Shown: positions 46,888 to 54,909 of the stretch, in pieces
How the letters are laid out: the number at the start of each line of letters is the position of its first letter
Position numbering within the stretch: the first letter of the stretch is position 1
Source of the DNA: Candidatus Moranbacteria bacterium GW2011_GWC2_40_12
GTDB taxonomy: Bacteria; Patescibacteria; Paceibacteria; Moranbacterales; UBA11712
Assembly (NCBI GenBank): GCA_000995965.1
Contig: LBYD01000001.1
Location: 310,001 to 374,000, forward strand
Reading direction: 5' to 3'
Length of the DNA: 64,000 nucleotides
Translations under genes and position numbers: made by a program
Notes under the pieces: model-generated
Seen by the model: the letters and a program-made list of their open reading frames with translations, nothing else
Database searches by the model: none
What the model was told of the DNA's origin: nothing

Positions 46888-47379
46888 TTAGGAATGGTTA
46901 AAGTATATAGTTATCATCGTAACAATCACTCCCGCCGCCATACAGCCGAGGATTACAAGCGGGATGGATTTTTTGATCTTTATATCAAATACAAACGCCG
47001 CGAGCGGACCCGTCCATCCGCCGAGAAGCGGAATGGGAGTGGCTGTCAGAATAAAAACCGCCGCTTCGCCCCATTTTTCAAATTTTTTTGCTCCCCTTTT
47101 CCGAGTATGCTCGAAGAGCCACTCGAAAAATTTGTGAAATATTTTGAAATTTCCGGATAAAAAATTCGCAATCGGCTCGAGGATGAGAACAATCAGAATC
47201 ATCGGCACCAGATTCCCCAAAACCGACCAGAGATAGGCCGACCAGACCGGAAGTTCATAAATTTTGATGGCGATCGGTATCGAGGCCCTCAGCTCGGAAA
47301 TCGGCACCATGGCGATGAGAAATGTCGCGAGCTCAGGGGGAAAATTTTGAAACCAGGTGGAATATTCGAAATGAAACAT
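46888..47379 (-). CDS. Small multidrug-export-like membrane protein (COG2426)
   Basis: About 163 residues from the ATG at 47379. The conserved core ATFLIAMVPISELRASIPIAI and AAVFILTATPIPLLGGWTGPLAAFVF match the Sm_multidrug_ex family. There are four hydrophobic segments. Transport is inferred from the family name only; no substrate is known. It is just upstream of tpiA. Confidence 0.82.
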   Translation of the reverse strand: MFHFEYSTWFQNFPPELATFLIAMVPISELRASIPIAIKIYELPVWSAYLWSVLGNLVPMILIVLILEPIANFLSGNFKIFHKFFEWLFEHTRKRGAKKFEKWGEAAVFILTATPIPLLGGWTGPLAAFVFDIKIKKSIPLVILGCMAAGVIVTMITIYFNHS

Positions 47380-47385
47380 GAATAA

Positions 47386-47504
47386 TTCAAAATGCAAATC
47401 TCAAAATGAAAAATGTCAATGCAAAGAAAAAATTAGCAAATATTCAAACTGACTTTGACAGCGAATAATTTTTGCATTTTAATTGTCATTTTGATCTTTG
47501 ATTT
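47386..47504. repeat. CAAAATGCAAA/TTTGCATTTT inverted repeat
   Basis: TCAAAATGCAAATCTCAAAA and ATGTCAATGCAAAG face TTTTTGCATTTTAATTGTC and TTTTGATCTTTGATTTTT. Related to 54400-54532. Confidence 0.7.
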
Positions 47505-48614
47505 TTAAATTTTTAATTTTAATGCCTCCGCCGCCTTTTCCGGTTCGATGGTTGAAATTTCGATTCCGGTCGAAAGCTCAAATCCCGCCCAAGTGGCTGT
47601 GTGCGGCAGAATTTCGATGTGCCAGTGGTAATGGGGGTAATCTTTTCCGTCGCAGGGCGAGGTATGGATATAAAAATTATAGGCGGGATCTTCCAGTGTT
47701 TTATAAATTGCGCCTATTGATTTTTGCAGGGCCTCGCCCAGATCAATTTTTTCTTCGTTTGTTATTCGCTCGAAATAGGGCTTGTGGGCTTTGGGCATTA
47801 CCCAGACCTCAAAGGCCGCTCTCGAAGAATACGGACAAAAGGCCAGAAAATTGTCGTTTTCAAAAATCAATCTCTTTTTTTTCTCGAGTTCCCACTTTAC
47901 GATAGCGCAAAAAGCGCATTTCCGGTTGGCTTTGTGATAGACCTCAGCCCCATCGATTTCAAGACCGATCCCCGGTGAAATAACGGGAATCGCCATGAGT
48001 TGAGAATGGGGGTGTTCAATCGAAGCTCCCGCTTCCCGTCCGTGATTGTGAAAAATTTCTATATAATTCACGGATTTTTTGTTCATAAGATTCAGATACC
48101 GGTCCTGATAGGCGTCAATTATTTCCGCCACTTCGATAGGGTCAAGCAACGCGATTTGCCGCAAGTGGTCCCGAGTGATGATAACTTCGTGGTATCCGAC
48201 ACCAGTCATACCAAAATAGGGCCCTTCCTCAAATTTTTTCGCCGGCTCGATTCTGGAAAAAGCGGGAAATTTGTTCGGTATGACCCGCAGGCTCCAATCC
48301 CCATCACTGTGCCGAAAAATAAGAGAATCTTTTTCCTGTCCCGTTTCCTCTGGAAAGCAAAAAGGGCATTTATCCTGCAGTGCGGGATAAGGTTCCCGTT
48401 TTTTCACGAATTCGCCTGGCCTTTTTCCCCGCCCCAAGGCAATAACAACCCAGTCGCCGGTGATAATGTCCTGGCGAAGTTCGGATATTTTTTTACTTTT
48501 ATTTTCCCCGCCTGCGTCGCTAAGCGAAGCATTGCGGGCAGGTTTTTTGTTTTCCTCCACGATTTTAAAAATTCTAAATGAACAAACACTCACAAAATTC
48601 CAAACTAAGCACAA
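47505..48614 (-). CDS. galT: Galactose-1-phosphate uridylyltransferase-like protein
   Basis: A GalT/HIT-superfamily enzyme of up to 369 residues. SELRQDIITGDWVVIALGR is the N-terminal signature; CPFCFPEE binds zinc; GASIEHPHSQLMAIP contains the catalytic His-Pro-His; HWHIEILPH is near the end. It would exchange UMP between UDP-glucose and a hexose-1-phosphate. The N-terminal extension of about 40 residues contains a palindrome that codes for PARNASLSDAGG (48511-48543); the start may be a GTG at 48560 rather than the ATG at 48614. A glycosyltransferase gene lies upstream. Confidence 0.9.
   Translation of the reverse strand: MCLVWNFVSVCSFRIFKIVEENKKPARNASLSDAGGENKSKKISELRQDIITGDWVVIALGRGKRPGEFVKKREPYPALQDKCPFCFPEETGQEKDSLIFRHSDGDWSLRVIPNKFPAFSRIEPAKKFEEGPYFGMTGVGYHEVIITRDHLRQIALLDPIEVAEIIDAYQDRYLNLMNKKSVNYIEIFHNHGREAGASIEHPHSQLMAIPVISPGIGLEIDGAEVYHKANRKCAFCAIVKWELEKKKRLIFENDNFLAFCPYSSRAAFEVWVMPKAHKPYFERITNEEKIDLGEALQKSIGAIYKTLEDPAYNFYIHTSPCDGKDYPHYHWHIEILPHTATWAGFELSTGIEISTIEPEKAAEALKLKI
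48511..48543. repeat. GCCTGC...GCGGGCAGG palindrome in galT
   Basis: Arms GCCTGCGTCGCTAAGC and GCGAAGCATTGCGGGCAGG. Read on the minus strand as CCTGCCCGCAATGCTTCGC, it shares CCTGCCCGnAATGCTT with the element between rplB and rplW. Confidence 0.75.
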
Positions 48615-48698
48615 TTCTCGAGCCGCGCAAACGGTATGTAATTTTGATATTTTGCAATATTTGTATTTTTATTTGGCATTTTGTCGCTTTGTAATTTT

Positions 48699-49454
48699 CT
48701 ATTTAATTTTATACTGTCCCGTCATGATTCTCCACTTTGTCTTGAAAAGATCAATTATGACCTGAAAATAACCATTTGGTCCGGTCAAGGTGACGGTTGA
48801 GCCTTCTTCGTTGAGCCACCTGACCGGCATTTGCTTGATATTGAATCCCAATTTCTTGGCAAGAATAATCAGCTCAAAATCAAAGCCAAAACGGTCCACC
48901 ACCATCCGGCTGGCCACGGCTTTGGCAGCCTCTGCAGTGAGCATTTTGAATCCGCACTGCGTGTCCGGATAACTCCACAGCCCAAGAACGATTCTGATCA
49001 GCCAATTTCCCATGTCTCCCATAATTTCCTTGTATTTCGCTTGATGGATCTGGACATAGGCGCCCTTGATGTCTCTCGAACCAATGACAACATCATAGCC
49101 CTTCCGGAATTGCGGCAAAAAAGTATTGAGATGTGTGATTGAAGTCGATCCGTCCGCGTCAAAAAAAAGCCGGATATCGCCCTCCGCCTCCAGGAGGCCC
49201 TGACGGACGACATATCCCTTTCCATGGTTTTTTTTATTGTCGATCACCCGCAAGCTTTCAAATTTGTCTTTCCAGCTCCGGGCGACGCCGGCCGTGTTGT
49301 CGGGAGAACCGTCAACCACGATCAAAACTTCATAGGTCAAATTTTTGTCCTTGAAATAGCTTTTTATCTCTTTCAAGTTTTGTCCGAGCCTTTTTCCTTC
49401 CTTATAGGCGGGAATAATGACGGAGAGATAGGGTTTGTTTTTGTTTTTAGGCAT
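48699..49454 (-). CDS. Family 2 glycosyltransferase (DPM1/ALG5-like)
   Basis: About 251 residues from the ATG at 49454. GT-A motifs: LSVIIPAYKEGKRLGQNLKE, VLIVVDGSPDNTAGV, the DxD in DIRLFFDADGSTSITHL, and TQCGFKMLTAEAAKAV with the late FDFELIILAKKLG. No membrane segments. It resembles polyprenyl-phosphate glucosyl- or mannosyltransferases; a lipid-linked sugar product is likely, the exact sugar unknown. Confidence 0.88.
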   Translation of the reverse strand: MPKNKNKPYLSVIIPAYKEGKRLGQNLKEIKSYFKDKNLTYEVLIVVDGSPDNTAGVARSWKDKFESLRVIDNKKNHGKGYVVRQGLLEAEGDIRLFFDADGSTSITHLNTFLPQFRKGYDVVIGSRDIKGAYVQIHQAKYKEIMGDMGNWLIRIVLGLWSYPDTQCGFKMLTAEAAKAVASRMVVDRFGFDFELIILAKKLGFNIKQMPVRWLNEEGSTVTLTGPNGYFQVIIDLFKTKWRIMTGQYKIK

Positions 49455-49490
49455 AAAAAAATTCAAGGCTTATGATGCTATTTTATCATA

Positions 49491-49910
49491 TTACAGATTT
49501 TTATCCAACCACCCCTGGAGAATGAGTCTTGCCGCTTCCTGATCATCGAATTTTTTGATTCCTTTCGCGCCTTTTTCGATGAGGTTTCTTTGGGCTTGTC
49601 GCGTGGTAAACATTTCATCCTGATATTCAACTTCGACGTTCGTCAACTTGGAAACCGAATTTCCAAGTGATCGCGCAGGACTTGGAAACCGAGTTTCCAA
49701 GTTTGTGACGCCGATTATGATCTTCGAAATATTTTCTTTTTCAATAATTTCCGCCAGTTTTTGGAGCAAATTTTTGTCATTCTTGAGCGTCCCATATTGA
49801 AAAGCCATCCGCGTCTCGCTGTCCCCGATTGCAAGGCCGACTTTCGATTCTCCATAATCTATGCCTAAAATATGGCTTGTATCAGGCTTATTTGACGGTA
49901 GTATTGACAT
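49491..49910 (-). CDS. ruvX: Putative Holliday junction resolvase / pre-16S rRNA nuclease RuvX (YqgF)
   Basis: A 139-residue YqgF-family protein: ILGIDYGESKVGLAIGDSET (first catalytic Asp), IIGVTNLE, VEYQDEMFTTRQAQRNLIE (second acidic pair), and KKFDDQEAARLILQGWL (last Asp). The family matures 16S rRNA and/or resolves junctions. Two palindromes (49646-49668, 49680-49702) sit in frame after the IIGVT strand and add about 20 residues, where relatives have a short loop. They are read in two different frames (NLETRFPS and SLGNSVSK). Confidence 0.9.
   Translation of the reverse strand: MSILPSNKPDTSHILGIDYGESKVGLAIGDSETRMAFQYGTLKNDKNLLQKLAEIIEKENISKIIIGVTNLETRFPSPARSLGNSVSKLTNVEVEYQDEMFTTRQAQRNLIEKGAKGIKKFDDQEAARLILQGWLDKNL
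49646..49668. repeat. ACTTGGAAAC palindrome inside ruvX, copy 1
   Basis: ACTTGGAAA, five bases, TTTCCAAGT. Related to the copies in the cysK leader. Confidence 0.88.
49680..49702. repeat. ACTTGGAAAC palindrome inside ruvX, copy 2
   Basis: ACTTGGAAAC, CGA, GTTTCCAAGT; 11 bases from copy 1. Confidence 0.88.
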
Positions 49911-49932
49911 TTAGCTGTATAAGTTATAAAAT
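49904..49932 (+). promoter_or_regulatory. Promoter of the small membrane gene at 49993
   Basis: TTGACA (49904-49909), a 17-base spacer and TAAAAT (49927-49932), with an overlapping TATAAA. The -35 box overlaps the ruvX start codon on the other strand. Confidence 0.65.
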
Positions 49933-49992
49933 AAACAGTTGCGACTGCGTTCGCACAAAATAAATTAAGTTCATTTCCAAAGGAGAACTGGT

Positions 49993-50334
49993 ATGGTCCC
50001 AATGATTTGGTCGCTAGTAATAAGTTTATGGAACTGGAGTCCGATTCTCGCTATTTCAGCTCACCTGTTTATTGGATTCTTTGTTAACGGTCTTCTGATT
50101 CGATATGATGAAACCTTGAATCCTTTCCTTTTTTGGTATCTTGATGATACTAAATTAAACCTTAATATCGGATATTTCGTTTTCTTTGTTTTCTTATGGC
50201 CTATCATCGTCGGGATATATATTTTCTTTTTTATCTTGGCGATTCTATACCAATTTTTAATTGCTCTCAAGAAAATCCTTTTTTGGGGACTGCGCGGCTT
50301 TCGCCCGCCTCCACCCGAACCTCCCTACCCCTGA
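49993..50334 (+). CDS. Small membrane protein of unknown function
   Basis: A 113-residue protein with two or three hydrophobic segments (about 5-35, 58-90) and a proline-rich end (RPPPPEPPYP). AAAGGAGAA lies seven bases before the ATG. It has its own promoter and terminator, so it is a single-gene unit on the plus strand. No family recognised. Confidence 0.65.
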   Translation: MVPMIWSLVISLWNWSPILAISAHLFIGFFVNGLLIRYDETLNPFLFWYLDDTKLNLNIGYFVFFVFLWPIIVGIYIFFFILAILYQFLIALKKILFWGLRGFRPPPPEPPYP

Positions 50335-50337
50335 TCG

Positions 50338-50400
50338 ATCCCTTGAGGCACGCTCTCGCATACGTTGCGTTAGCCTCTGCTTCGGGGGATTTTTTTATTT
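50338..50400 (+). terminator. Terminator after the small membrane gene
   Basis: ATCCC and GGGAT with GAGGC and GCCTC form a branched or long stem; it ends in TTTTTTATTT. Confidence 0.75.
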
Positions 50401-50404
50401 ATGA

Positions 50405-50468
50405 GAGAAATATGAAATAAAAGGGAATAAATTTTTTATTTCTTATCTTTATTTCTTCTCTCTTACAT
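50405..50468. repeat. AAGAAAT-family repeat before the map stop
   Basis: GAAATATGAAATAAAAGGGA and TTATTTCTTATCTTTATTTC words; same family as 4504 and 16372. Confidence 0.55.
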
Positions 50469-51245
50469 CTAATTTCTTATTTCGGTTAACACCTCGCACC
50501 CGTCTTTCGTCACCGCCACCGTGTGCTCCCAGTGGCCGTTCAGTTTTCCGTCTAGCGTTTTGTATGTCCAGCCGTCGTCGGCAAGATATATTTCGTAACC
50601 GCCTTCGTTTATCATAGGCTCAAGCGCGAGCGTCATTCCAACTTTGAGTACGATATTTCCCAGTTTTTTGTGAAAATAATTCAGAACTTGCGGCGGTTCA
50701 TGGACAGAGTAGCCCACTCCATGGCCAACAAGGTCCCGCACGACCGAAAAACCGCATATTTGCGCGTGAGACTCGACAGCGCGGGCATAATCGGATATTT
50801 TTTTTCCGGGCGCGATGGCTCCGATCCCGAGATACAAACATTCTTCCGTCACTTTCATGATTTTTTCCGCCACCTTCGGAATTTTCCCAACTCCAACCAT
50901 AACCGTCGCGTCAGTGTGCATCTTTTTGTGCTCCACGCCCATATCCAGCTTCACCAAATCTCCCTCGAATATTATTTTATTTTTTTCCGGAATCCCGTGG
51001 ACAATCTCATCGTTCACCGAAACGCAAAGCGCCGCCGGATAACCTTCTCCCCGGCCATTCGGCGCATAACCCAAAAAAGAGGGGCGCGCTCCGGATGAAA
51101 AAACAAGCTCGCGAGCGAGCTTATCAAGTTCTTGGGCGCTTTTCCCCGGCTTCACATTCTCGCGCAGTTTTTCCAAAATCCCGGCTAAAATCTTTCCGCC
51201 TTCGCGCATCACCTTGATTTCTTCCTTTGACTTAATAGCGATCAT
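50469..51245 (-). CDS. map: Methionine aminopeptidase, type I
   Basis: A 258-residue pita-bread enzyme. Metal ligands are visible in VKLDMGVEHKKMHTDATVMV (two Asp), VGHGVGYSVHEPPQV (His), ALEPMINEG (Glu) and HWEHTVAVT (Glu). It removes the initiator Met from nascent proteins. It follows adk and secY in the standard spc-operon order. Confidence 0.97.
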   Translation of the reverse strand: MIAIKSKEEIKVMREGGKILAGILEKLRENVKPGKSAQELDKLARELVFSSGARPSFLGYAPNGRGEGYPAALCVSVNDEIVHGIPEKNKIIFEGDLVKLDMGVEHKKMHTDATVMVGVGKIPKVAEKIMKVTEECLYLGIGAIAPGKKISDYARAVESHAQICGFSVVRDLVGHGVGYSVHEPPQVLNYFHKKLGNIVLKVGMTLALEPMINEGGYEIYLADDGWTYKTLDGKLNGHWEHTVAVTKDGCEVLTEIRN

Positions 51246-51283
51246 AACTTTATTTTATTATTTTTAAGGCTCGGCCTTAAAAA

Positions 51284-51931
51284 TCAAATTCTTTTGATTT
51301 TTTTCAAAATATCTTCGCTCACTTCTTTGATGCTCGGCCGGCCGTCAATTTCGATCAAAATCCCTTGTCCGCGATAATAGTCAATGACCGGTTTCGTGTC
51401 TTTGTGATATATGTCCAGCCTCGTTTTGATCCGCTCGGGCGTGTCGTCAATCCTTTGGCGTATTTCACTTCCGCATATCGGGCATTTTTCGTTCACGCCT
51501 TTGACATCCTTTCCCATGATGAGAACGTGCTCATTTTCGCATACCCATCTTTTTGATAATCTTTCGATTGTTTCTTCCTCCGGTAAATTTATATCAATCA
51601 CCGATTCTATCTTTCTTCCCATTTGAGCAATTTTGCGTTCAATGTACTCGCGCTGGCTTTCACTTCTTGGCACGCCGTCAAAGATTATGCCTTTTTCACT
51701 CGGCAATCCATCGAGTTTTGCGTCCAATACTTCTTCAATCACTCTGTTCTCCACCAATTTGCCTTGAATATTGATTGTTTCGTGAACTTTTTTTCCAAGC
51801 GGGCTGTCAAGCTTCGCGACATCGCGCAGAAGCTTTCCCATTTCGACGTGCTCCAAGCCAAATTTTTCTGCCAGCATTTTCGCCTGCGTCCCTTTTCCGG
51901 AACCTTGAGGACCAAGAATGATTATATTCAT
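51284..51931 (-). CDS. adk: Adenylate kinase
   Basis: A 215-residue kinase starting at the ATG at 51931. P-loop LGPQGSGKGTQAKMLAEKFG, substrate segment FDGVPRSESQREYIE (Arg), and a LID with RWVCENEH and CPICGSEIRQRIDDTPE, a probable zinc site of mixed Cys/His type. It balances AMP, ADP and ATP. Position after secY and before map is the usual one. The longer upstream frame lies in repeat DNA and is rejected. Confidence 0.96.
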   Translation of the reverse strand: MNIIILGPQGSGKGTQAKMLAEKFGLEHVEMGKLLRDVAKLDSPLGKKVHETINIQGKLVENRVIEEVLDAKLDGLPSEKGIIFDGVPRSESQREYIERKIAQMGRKIESVIDINLPEEETIERLSKRWVCENEHVLIMGKDVKGVNEKCPICGSEIRQRIDDTPERIKTRLDIYHKDTKPVIDYYRGQGILIEIDGRPSIKEVSEDILKKIKRI

Positions 51932-51933
51932 AA

Positions 51934-52026
51934 AGTAATTCGCAATCCGTAATTTGCAGTTGGGATAAATACTACGTAATTTTTTTAATAAATCCAAATT
52001 ACAAATTGCTAATTACCAATTACATA
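51934..52026. repeat. GTAATT-family inverted repeat between secY and adk
   Basis: GTAATTCGCAATCCGTAATTT faces CAAATTACAAATTGCTAATT. Similar to 20116 and 53837. Confidence 0.65.
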
Positions 52027-52028
52027 AA

Positions 52029-53300
52029 TTAGAATCCTTCATAATCCCTCATAATCATCTGCGATTCGATCTGCTTCATGATTTCGATCACGACACTCAC
52101 CACAATAAGGAGCCCCGTGCCACCAATCGAGAGCGTTTGGATGTTGGTGAGGCCCTGCACCACGAAAGGAAGAACAGCGATTGAACCCAAGAATAAAGAT
52201 CCTGTCAAAGTGATCCGGTTCAGGACCTTGTGCAAATATTCGGCTGTCGCTGGACCCGGCCGGATGCCCGGCACGTATCCGCCTTGTTTTTGCAAATTTT
52301 CAGAGATATTTTTCGGGTCAAAAGTGACCGCTGTATAAAAATAAGTGAAAAGCACGACTAAAATGAAATAGGCCAGCCCATAAAACCACTGGTTTTTGAA
52401 GATGTTGTTGATTGAGTTGGCAACGTTTGCCACGGTCGGGTTCGACGCCTGCACGAAAAAATTGGCGATCATTCCCGGAAAAAGCATGATCGACATGGCG
52501 AAGATTATCGGGATGACACCGGCCTGGTTCACCCGGAGAGGCAAGTGCGTGGAGGTTCCGCCATATACCCGGTTCCCCCGCACTCTTTTTGCATAGGAGA
52601 CGGGAATATTGCGCTGGCCTTCTGTGATGAAAACCACCGCCGCAATAACCAGCACCGCGAACACCGCGTATCCGAGATAAGTGAAAACCTTGGCCGGATC
52701 CCAGACAACCAGGGTTTGGGAAATCGCCGTCGGCAGGCTGGCCACAATTCCGGCAAAAATGATGATCGAGACGCCGTTTCCGATATTTTTTTCCGTGATA
52801 AGTTCCCCAAGCCACATCAAAAAGACCGTTCCGGCCGTGGCCGTGAGAATAATCGTCCCAAGCTCGAGGCTGGTGAGACTGCCAAAGATTCCCTGCGATC
52901 GGAAAAGGGAAATCATTCCGAAAGTTTGCAGCGCGGCCAGAGGAACCGTGATCCAGCGCGTCCACATATTGAATTTCTGCCGCCCGGCTTCGCCTTCTTC
53001 TTTGTAGATTTGCTCAAGGCGCGGAACAATCATTGTCAGCAGCTGCATAATGATGGAAGCGGTGATATACGGTCCGACGCCGAGCATCACGATCGAAATA
53101 TTGCGCAAGCCCCCTCCGGAAAACATATTAAGCAGTCCGAAAAACTGGTTATTTTCAAAAAATTGCCGAAGCTGTTCGACGTTCACTCCCGGAACAGGAA
53201 TGTTGGCCGCGAGGCGAAAAACAACAAGAATCCCCAAAATGAAGAGGATTTTGTCGCGAAGCTCTTTTACTTTGAAGATTTGGGTTATTTTTTGAAGCAT
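52029..53300 (-). CDS. secY: Preprotein translocase subunit SecY
   Basis: A 423-residue channel with ten membrane segments. Signatures: LAANIPVPGVNVEQLRQF, the plug-region NMFSGGGLRNISIVMLGVGP, INIPVSYAKR-type RNIPVSYAKRVRG, LRVNQAGVIPIIFAMSI and LNRITLTGSLFLGSIA. It forms the translocation pore used by SecA (24298). It lies after rplO in the spc cluster. Confidence 0.98.
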   Translation of the reverse strand: MLQKITQIFKVKELRDKILFILGILVVFRLAANIPVPGVNVEQLRQFFENNQFFGLLNMFSGGGLRNISIVMLGVGPYITASIIMQLLTMIVPRLEQIYKEEGEAGRQKFNMWTRWITVPLAALQTFGMISLFRSQGIFGSLTSLELGTIILTATAGTVFLMWLGELITEKNIGNGVSIIIFAGIVASLPTAISQTLVVWDPAKVFTYLGYAVFAVLVIAAVVFITEGQRNIPVSYAKRVRGNRVYGGTSTHLPLRVNQAGVIPIIFAMSIMLFPGMIANFFVQASNPTVANVANSINNIFKNQWFYGLAYFILVVLFTYFYTAVTFDPKNISENLQKQGGYVPGIRPGPATAEYLHKVLNRITLTGSLFLGSIAVLPFVVQGLTNIQTLSIGGTGLLIVVSVVIEIMKQIESQMIMRDYEGF

Positions 53301-53304
53301 ATTG

Positions 53305-53403
53305 ATAGAATTTTGAATTTGGAATTGTGAACTTTGAATGGGAATATCCGAATTTAGAATTCTTTATTCCGAATTCCCATTCTCAATTCTGAATTCTCTA
53401 TTC
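53305..53403. repeat. GAATT-word inverted repeat between rplO and secY
   Basis: AGAATTTTGAATTTGGAATTG and GAATTTAGAATTC face GAATTCCCATTCTCAATTC and GAATTCTCTATTCTCAATTC words. Confidence 0.75.
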
Positions 53404-53832
53404 TCAATTCTTCACGATTCCTCCCGCTTTTTCTATTTTTTCCTTCGCGCTTTTGGAAACGAGGCATTTTTCAAAAGTGATTTTTTTTGTGATTTCTCCG
53501 TTTCCTAAAATTTTGACTGGCACTTTTATTTTACGGATTATTCGCTTTTCACGCAAAGCCTGGGGACTCACAACCGCGCCCTCATCAAATATTTTGTTTA
53601 TTTTATCAAGGCCAATAATTTGATTTTGGGGATGGATTGACTTGAAACCGCGCAATTTCGGCAGATGTTCAATGAGTGTTGACCGGCCACCTTCAAAAAT
53701 CGGGTTTATATTCGCTCCCGATCGGGATTTTTGTCCCTTAACTCCGCGGCCAGAATAGGTCCCTTTCTTTCCGCCCCGGCCGATGCGTCTTTTCGGCTTT
53801 CTGGATTTAATTTTCAGTTGATGAATCTGCAT
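53404..53832 (-). CDS. rplO: 50S ribosomal protein L15
   Basis: A 142-residue L15: GRGGKKGTYSGRGVKGQKSR is the Gly-rich N-terminal signature, then FEGGRSTLIEHLPKLRGFKS, and the C-terminal KCLVSKSAKEKIEKAGG. It is placed directly after rpsE; the L30 gene normally found between them is absent. Confidence 0.96.
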   Translation of the reverse strand: MQIHQLKIKSRKPKRRIGRGGKKGTYSGRGVKGQKSRSGANINPIFEGGRSTLIEHLPKLRGFKSIHPQNQIIGLDKINKIFDEGAVVSPQALREKRIIRKIKVPVKILGNGEITKKITFEKCLVSKSAKEKIEKAGGIVKN

Positions 53833-53836
53833 AGTT

Positions 53837-53917
53837 TTTGTAATTAGTAATTCGCAATTTTGCTCGCTCCGCTCGCTGTAATTTGGATAAGATGAAATCC
53901 GAATTACAAATTATTAA
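53837..53917. repeat. GTAATTAGTAATT repeat with GCTCGCTCCGCTCGC insert
   Basis: TTGTAATTAGTAATTCGCAA, then TTTGCTCGCTCCGCTCGCTG, then the facing arm CCGAATTACAAATTATTAATT. It occupies the place where rpmD would be. Confidence 0.65.
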
Positions 53918-54394
53918 TTACGAATTACGACTCGAGAGCGCCTTTACTTGCTCCAGGGCTTTCACTGTCGCCCTTGCCACGCTTAATTTGTTCGATGAGC
54001 CCATTGATTTTGAAACAATATCCCGAATGCCGGCCAATTCTATGACCGAGCGCACGGCTCCGCCAGCGACGATTCCCCGTCCGGGTTTTGCCGGCTTGAT
54101 CATAACCTTCGCGCTCCCTACCTTCGCCTCCATAGGACAGGCAATCGTATTATTGTGCCTTTTTATCTGGACCATGCTCTTTTTTCCGCTGTTGAAAGCC
54201 TTTCGCACCGCTTCGCTGACATCAACGCCCTTCGCGACCCCAACTCCGACCTTCCCGTTCCTGTTCCCGATAATCAAAACCGCCCGGAAACGAAACCGGC
54301 GCCCGCCTTTCACCACTCTTGTTACTCTCGCGAGTTCCAACAGCTTCTGGTCATATTCTGGTTTTTCTCTTCTTGAGAATTTTTTTCTGGCCAT
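53918..54394 (-). CDS. rpsE: 30S ribosomal protein S5
   Basis: A 158-residue S5: VTRVVKGGRRFRFRAVLIIG and NGKVGVGVAKGVDVSEAVRK in the N-terminal domain, PAKPGRGIVAGGAVRSVIELAG and the C-terminal segment SSNKLSVARATVKALEQVKA. Needed for decoding accuracy. Normal length for the short form. Confidence 0.97.
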   Translation of the reverse strand: MARKKFSRREKPEYDQKLLELARVTRVVKGGRRFRFRAVLIIGNRNGKVGVGVAKGVDVSEAVRKAFNSGKKSMVQIKRHNNTIACPMEAKVGSAKVMIKPAKPGRGIVAGGAVRSVIELAGIRDIVSKSMGSSNKLSVARATVKALEQVKALSSRNS

Positions 54395-54399
54395 AAATA

Positions 54400-54532
54400 T
54401 AATTCAAAATTCAAATATCAAAATGCAAAATGTCAATGCAAAGTTCAAAATGGACAAATGTCAAAGTCATTTTGACATTCAGAAATTTTTTCATTTTGAA
54501 CTGACACTTTGATCTCTGACTTTTTATTTTTT
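54400..54532. repeat. CAAAATGCAAA-family inverted repeat between rplR and rpsE
   Basis: TCAAAATGCAAAATGTCAAT and CAAAATGGACAAATGTCAAA face TTTTTTCATTTTGAACTGAC and TTTGATCTCTGACTTTTT. Same family as 47386. Confidence 0.75.
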
Positions 54533-54534
54533 AA

Positions 54535-54879
54535 TTAGAATGCCAGTCCCCCTTCTCTCGCTCCTTCGGCAAGAGCCTTCACTTTTCCGTGGTATTTGTA
54601 ACCATGCCGGTCAAAAACAACTTCCTTTATTTTTTTTGCCAGTGATATTTTTGCTATTTCCGTCCCAATCTTCCGGGCCGTTTCGACATTGTTTTTCCCG
54701 CCTTTTATTTTCCGGCTGTCCACAGCCGCAATTGTTCTCTCTTTTTCGTCATCAATCAGCTGGACATAAATATATTTGATGCTTCGAAAAATACAAAGCC
54801 TGGGACGCTCGGTTGTGCCCAAAATCTTCGCTCTCCCTCTCCTGGCTCGTTTTTTTCTTAATCGCAATATATCCATCAT
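54535..54879 (-). CDS. rplR: 50S ribosomal protein L18
   Basis: A 114-residue L18: LRKKRARRGRAKILGTTERP then RLCIFRSIKYIYVQLIDDEK, and the C-terminal FDRHGYKYHGKVKALAEGAR and EGGLAF. It binds 5S rRNA with L5. Two ATGs are adjacent (54879, 54876). Confidence 0.96.
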   Translation of the reverse strand: MMDILRLRKKRARRGRAKILGTTERPRLCIFRSIKYIYVQLIDDEKERTIAAVDSRKIKGGKNNVETARKIGTEIAKISLAKKIKEVVFDRHGYKYHGKVKALAEGAREGGLAF

Positions 54880-54909
54880 TAATTCGTAATTCTAATTCGT
54901 AAATATCAC

